The translations under genes and the position numbers were made by a program. The notes beneath the pieces are model-generated. The model searched no databases. It saw only the letters and a list, made by a program, of their open reading frames with translations, and was not told the DNA's origin. Shown one piece after another: positions 40,427-44,132 of a stretch of 44,132 nt of DNA. How positions within the stretch are numbered: position 1 is the stretch's first letter; every line of letters begins with the position of its first letter. This DNA is from Winogradskyella sp. (GTDB lineage: Bacteria; Bacteroidota; Bacteroidia; Flavobacteriales; Flavobacteriaceae), in contig JABDKL010000157.1 in assembly GCA_013002225.1 (NCBI GenBank), positions 1 to 44,132 of the forward strand, read 5' to 3'.

Positions 40427-41266
40427 CTGGATAATAATAATTTAATATCGATAGTTATTCCTTGTTACAATGATGCAGAATTCATTGAACAAGCTGTTGA
40501 CTCTGCTATAAATCAAACGCATTCTAATAAAGAAATCATTGTTGTAGATGATGGTTCTAATCAAGACACTAAACTAGTTTTAGAAAATCTAGAGCATAAG
40601 ATTGATAAGTTAATTACACAAGATAATTCAGGCCAGAGTAATGCTAGAAATAATGGTATAAAACAAGCCAAAGGTAAATATATTTTAGTGTTAGATAGTG
40701 ACGATTATTTTGAGAATTCTTTTTGCGATAAAGCTATAAACTTATTTAATCAAAGTTCAAAGGTTAAACTAGTAACCTGCTATGCTAATTTAGTTTTTAA
40801 AAAGTCAACCAATAATTTTGTTTATAAACCTAAAGGAGGCACAGTAAAGAGTTTTTTAACATCTAACAGTGCCTTGGGCTCTGCCATGTTTAAGAAAGAA
40901 GATTGGAGCAATTGTGGAGCTTATGATGAAACCATGCGTAACGGATTAGAAGATTGGGAGTTTTATATACGTTTGTTAAAAGAAGGAGGAAAAGCAGAAG
41001 TTATTGAAGAACCATTATACAACTACCGAAAAAGAGAAAATACAACCACATCTAGGGCTAATCAAGCTAAGTACCATTTGTTTAATTATATATTTACAAA
41101 GCATAAAGATTTAAACATTCGTCATTACGATGATTTTATGTCTCAATTGCTATCTAAAATTGAAAAAGAAGAACACGAAAAATTTAAAAACAGAGAACGT
41201 ATAGAGTTTAAAATTGGCGAATCAATTTTGAAGCCATTAAGATGGATAAAAGCGATTTTTAGATGA
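40427..41266 (+). CDS. GT2 family glycosyltransferase with a non-standard CTG start
   Basis: The frame encodes a complete GT2 of 279 residues: NLISIVIPCYNDAEFIEQAV at the N-terminus, then IIVVDDGSNQDT, GQSNARNNGIKQAKG and LVLDSDDYFENS, followed by NGLEDWEFYIRLLKEGG. The first standard start in frame is GTG 40688, inside the DSD motif, which would remove the whole nucleotide-binding half. The only suitable codon before the fold is CTG at 40427, directly after the wbsX stop. A terminating ribosome could restart there, or read through to give a WbsX-GT2 fusion. The product length matches the paralogue at 38442. The stop overlaps the next ATG (ATGA). Confidence 0.75.
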   Translation: MDNNNLISIVIPCYNDAEFIEQAVDSAINQTHSNKEIIVVDDGSNQDTKLVLENLEHKIDKLITQDNSGQSNARNNGIKQAKGKYILVLDSDDYFENSFCDKAINLFNQSSKVKLVTCYANLVFKKSTNNFVYKPKGGTVKSFLTSNSALGSAMFKKEDWSNCGAYDETMRNGLEDWEFYIRLLKEGGKAEVIEEPLYNYRKRENTTTSRANQAKYHLFNYIFTKHKDLNIRHYDDFMSQLLSKIEKEEHEKFKNRERIEFKIGESILKPLRWIKAIFR

Positions 41267-42201
41267 AAATAACCCCTGAAGTTTCTATTATTATGGCCAC
41301 CTATAATAGGGCGCAATATATAATGGAATCCATAAAATCTATTCAGGATCAAACCTATAAAAACTGGGAGTGCATTATCGTGGACGATGGCGGAACAGAT
41401 AATACCGAAGATATTTTAAAACCGCTTTTAAAAGAAGATAAACGGTTCAGGTATTTAAAACGAATTTCAAAATATCAAAAAGGATTACCAGGAAGTAGAA
41501 ACTATGGTTTAGATGAAGCTAAAGGGGACTACATTATATTTTTTGACGATGATGATATCGCGCATCCACAAAATTTAGAAATCTGTGTGTATGAATTATC
41601 AACCAAAGACATTTCTTTTTGTAGATATATTAGAAAAACGTTTACTGGAGATTTTGATTATAATTTTGATTACTCAAAAGACTACACATCCTTTTATATT
41701 GATAAAAGCGATATAAATAAGATACTAAAGAACGAACTTCAGTTTAACTCTTGTGCAGTCATGTGGACAAAGGAATGCTATAGCACACATAGATATACTG
41801 AGCATTTAAAATACGCTGAAGAGTGGGAAGTATATGCGCGTATTTTAACGTCGGTTTGTAGAGGTATTTCTATAAATAAAGATCTTTATTATGGAAGAAA
41901 ACACGAGGTTTCAGTAACAGGAGATTTTGGGAATAAAAAGGAAAGTAGTATGGCTTCCTATGCTGATGCAATAGATTTAGTGATTCAAAACCTAAAGCAA
42001 AAGGATTTAATAACTGATGAAATATTGCGTTATTTTATTCAAATCTCATTGGATTATAAGAAGTATAATTTATATGAAAGAATTATTTCAACGCTCAATT
42101 TATCAGCATTTGAAAAACTTAAATGGAAAGTGTTTTATAAGCAATTACCATTACGACTATACTTTTATAGGATTTATACAAAAAGCAGAAAAAGTAGATG
42201 A
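41263..42201 (+). CDS. GT2 family glycosyltransferase
   Basis: The 312-residue protein has VSIIMATYNRAQYIMESIKS, IIVDDGGTDNT and IIFFDDDDIAHP, with four consecutive aspartates at the metal site. An AEEWEVYARIL catalytic-base helix follows. It overlaps both neighbours by 4 bases (ATGA at each end), so three genes are read as one coupled unit. Sugar and linkage are unknown. Confidence 0.87.
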   Translation: MKITPEVSIIMATYNRAQYIMESIKSIQDQTYKNWECIIVDDGGTDNTEDILKPLLKEDKRFRYLKRISKYQKGLPGSRNYGLDEAKGDYIIFFDDDDIAHPQNLEICVYELSTKDISFCRYIRKTFTGDFDYNFDYSKDYTSFYIDKSDINKILKNELQFNSCAVMWTKECYSTHRYTEHLKYAEEWEVYARILTSVCRGISINKDLYYGRKHEVSVTGDFGNKKESSMASYADAIDLVIQNLKQKDLITDEILRYFIQISLDYKKYNLYERIISTLNLSAFEKLKWKVFYKQLPLRLYFYRIYTKSRKSR

Positions 42202-43112
42202 ACATAAAGAAAAAAATAAATAATTCCGTAAAAAAGCTTTTAAACAGATTACCCTATATAAAAACACTTTATCAACAGAGTTTAAATTGCTGTTATCCAA
42301 ACGGCCATTATTATTCTCCAGTCTTTTCAATTGAAGATGTTAAAAATAGAGAAGCTGAGATATGGAAAGATATTGATAAAGCATCTATTCAAGGAATTGA
42401 CTTGCAATTGGAAGAACAAAAAAATCTTGTATCACATTTTTATAAATTTTATATAGAACAACCATTTAAGCCTGAAAAACAACCTAGTGTTAGGTATCAC
42501 TTTGAGAATTCTTATTATTCTTATACAGATGGTATCATCCTATATTCAATGATAAGACATTTCAAGCCAAAAAGAATAATTGAAGTGGGGTCAGGATATT
42601 CATCTATGGTTATGTTAGACACGAATGAACTTTTTTTTGAAAACCAAATTAATTTGACTTTTATTGAGCCATTTCCAGATAGATTAACTGCTTTAATGAA
42701 GGGCTCAGATAAAAATTCTATTACTTTAATTAAGAGTAAGATTCAACAAGTTTCATTATCTGTTTTTAAAAAACTGACTAGAGGGGATATATTGTTTATA
42801 GATAGCACGCATGTCTCAAAAACAGGTAGTGATGTAAATTATATATTCTTTGATATTTTACCAGTATTAAAATCAGGAGTGCTAATTCATTTTCATGATG
42901 TTTTTTACCCTTTTGAATATCCAAAGGAATGGGTTTTAAAAGGTATTAATTGGAATGAAGGCTATATTTTAAAGGCCTTTCTAATGTATAATGATAATTT
43001 TAAAATAAAATATTTTTCACAGTTTCTTCATAGTTTTCATAAAGATGTTTTTAATGAAATGCCTTCGTGTTTTAAAAGCTATGGAAGTAGTTTGTGGATC
43101 CAAAAGCAATAG
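42198..43112 (+). CDS. Class I SAM-dependent methyltransferase (type 24-like)
   Basis: The 304-residue protein has a basic N-terminal ~50 residues, then RIIEVGSGYSSMVMLDTNE (motif I), LTFIEPFPDRL, ILFIDSTHVSKTGSDVNYI and SGVLIHFHDVFYPFEYPKEW. These fit the methyltransferase_24 group found in glycan clusters. Histidines in IHFHDVF may form a metal site, as in cation-dependent O-methyltransferases. It probably methylates a sugar of the glycan (inference). It overlaps the GT2 gene by 4 bases and precedes the last, truncated gene by 37. Confidence 0.78.
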   Translation: MNIKKKINNSVKKLLNRLPYIKTLYQQSLNCCYPNGHYYSPVFSIEDVKNREAEIWKDIDKASIQGIDLQLEEQKNLVSHFYKFYIEQPFKPEKQPSVRYHFENSYYSYTDGIILYSMIRHFKPKRIIEVGSGYSSMVMLDTNELFFENQINLTFIEPFPDRLTALMKGSDKNSITLIKSKIQQVSLSVFKKLTRGDILFIDSTHVSKTGSDVNYIFFDILPVLKSGVLIHFHDVFYPFEYPKEWVLKGINWNEGYILKAFLMYNDNFKIKYFSQFLHSFHKDVFNEMPSCFKSYGSSLWIQKQ

Positions 43113-43149
43113 TTTATTATTGATATTTGTAAAAACATATATTAATTAT

Positions 43150-44132
43150 ATGAAGTTTTTAATAATAGCACAAGATTTGAGAGTTTCGGGTACAAGCGAA
43201 GGCGTGGTATCTCGTTCTTTCTTGGCTAAACTAAGATCGGTTTACCCAGAAGCTATTATAGACGTTCTCTATTTAAAAACTCACACAGGAGAAGACGAAC
43301 TGGATTTACTTCCTGTAGACTCAATTACCTCTCATGTAATCAACTTAAAAGCACCATTTTTTGTAAAATGGTTAAACAGAATTTCAACGAGATTATTTAA
43401 TGTGTCTAGTTATGATAATTATATTCATAAACTATTTTCTAAGTACATAGCAAAGATAGATTATAAAAAATACAATCATGTGTTTGTTCGTAGTTCTGGC
43501 GTTAATCATGAAACAATTTTAGCTTTAAAAAATTTACCTATTTTAAAAAAAGCAATCATAAATTTTCACGATCCTTATCCTTTTTTTTGGTACCCTGGTT
43601 CAAATAGAAAGTTGAATCGAGTGGAGATTTCAAGACTGAAAAAGATACAATCAATTGTGCAGTTTTCTAAATCGTGTATAAGTCCATCTAAGTTATTATC
43701 GAATGACTTGGAATTATTATATGAGTCGACTAATAAATTTCATGTGTTACCGCATCAATACGATAGTTCTGTTTTTAATTTGAAAGGACAGAATGAAAAA
43801 CATAAAAAGAATAAGAAAGTGACTATGTCTTATCACGGTTCAGTGCAATTTGGACGCGAACTTGATGTTTTCTTAGATACTTATAATGAATTAGTGAATG
43901 AAAACCCTAAAATAAAAGCCGATACCGAGGTTCGTGTTAGATTAAAGACAAATGAGTTTGTAAGGTTTAGAGACAAGTATTCAAATCATGAAAATAGTAT
44001 TATTCTAGAAAAAGCAGATTTTTCGACGTCTTCCTATGAGCAAATGTATGAATCGGATATCATACTAATTCTAGAAAATGGACCTGAAATTTCAAATATT
44101 TTAGTTGGAAAAGCACCTTTTGTTGCTGCTTT
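43150..44132 (+). CDS. Glycosyltransferase-like protein, probably GT-B fold (3' end cut by the window)
   Basis: An open frame starts at ATG 43150 (MKFLIIAQDLRVSGTSEGVV) and runs 327 codons to the end of the window without a stop. The N-terminal half resembles a GT4-type acceptor domain: SGTSEGVVSRSFLAKLRSVY near the start, then NHVFVRSSGVNHETILAL and IINFHDPYPFFWYPGS. After residue ~210 the sequence KVTMSYHGSVQFGRELDVFL resembles the start of the nucleotide-sugar domain. SSYEQMYESDIILILENGPE resembles the later donor-site helix. The call is by pattern; no family is certain. Confidence 0.65.
   Translation, partial: MKFLIIAQDLRVSGTSEGVVSRSFLAKLRSVYPEAIIDVLYLKTHTGEDELDLLPVDSITSHVINLKAPFFVKWLNRISTRLFNVSSYDNYIHKLFSKYIAKIDYKKYNHVFVRSSGVNHETILALKNLPILKKAIINFHDPYPFFWYPGSNRKLNRVEISRLKKIQSIVQFSKSCISPSKLLSNDLELLYESTNKFHVLPHQYDSSVFNLKGQNEKHKKNKKVTMSYHGSVQFGRELDVFLDTYNELVNENPKIKADTEVRVRLKTNEFVRFRDKYSNHENSIILEKADFSTSSYEQMYESDIILILENGPEISNILVGKAPFVAA

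Noticed and set aside
1-44132. tRNA, rRNA, insertion sequence, integrase or phage genes
   Set aside because: No cloverleaf-like stretch, transposase or integrase motif, or terminal repeat pair was found on reading both strands; absence is by eye and not by a dedicated search.

Overview
The window looks like chromosomal DNA from a member of the Flavobacteriaceae (phylum Bacteroidota), probably a marine, low-GC species. This rests on the protein families (DUF2911, DUF2795 with a YWTLELASYL-type start, twin-LAB_N protein, SecA without a C-terminal zinc motif, WbsX), the AT-rich codon use, the near absence of Shine-Dalgarno sequences, and several promoters of the Bacteroidota type (-33 TTG, -7 TAnnTTTG). 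No tRNA, rRNA, CRISPR array, insertion sequence or phage gene was seen.

Region 1 (1-9.3 kb): the tail of an upstream gene and its terminator, an MFS transporter with a long leader, a small lipoprotein, a MATE exporter with an overlapping small acidic protein, and a PAP2 phosphatase. Convergent to these is a minus-strand block: DUF2911 protein, MeaB GTPase, then a polyprenyl-phosphate GT2, a double LAB_N membrane protein and an ArnT-like GT83/PMT enzyme. The last three resemble a synthase / membrane partner / transferase set for decorating a lipid or envelope glycan.

Region 2 (9.5-16.4 kb): an ECF sigma factor whose conserved N-terminus lies upstream of the first ATG, an overlapping membrane anti-sigma-like protein, and a secreted 550-residue protein in which a beta-strand domain is interrupted by a Met-Pro tract and a charged MEKWG-repeat helix. 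Then come an M23 peptidase, an LpxR-type lipid A deacylase, an NTF2/SnoaL-like secreted protein, a small membrane protein, a GNAT-like protein and a DoxX protein.

Region 3 (16.5-24.7 kb, minus strand): secA between two hairpin terminators, a DUF2795 gene with a textbook promoter, PduO-type cobalamin adenosyltransferase, a LolD/MacB-type ABC ATPase, a SAM methyltransferase and a Uup-like ABC-F protein.

Region 4 (24.7 kb to the end, plus strand): a surface polysaccharide cluster starting at a strong promoter. It holds a Wza-like lipoprotein, a Wzc-like tyrosine kinase with a (Tyr-Gly)7 tail, an initiating sugar-phosphate transferase, a TviB/TviC-like pair for UDP-hexosaminuronic acid, a Wzm/Wzt ABC exporter with split genes, five GT2 enzymes, an alpha-1,2-fucosyltransferase (GT11), WbsX, FkbM and other methyltransferases, and a truncated GT-B-like enzyme. 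One GT2 (40427-41266) has no ATG, GTG or TTG start and begins at CTG directly after, and in frame with, the stop of wbsX. The cluster becomes visibly more AT-rich from about 31 kb, as expected of exchanged glycan loci. The Wza/Wzc plus ABC-exporter combination, with methyltransferases next to wzt, suggests export of a capped glycan by a hybrid route (inference).
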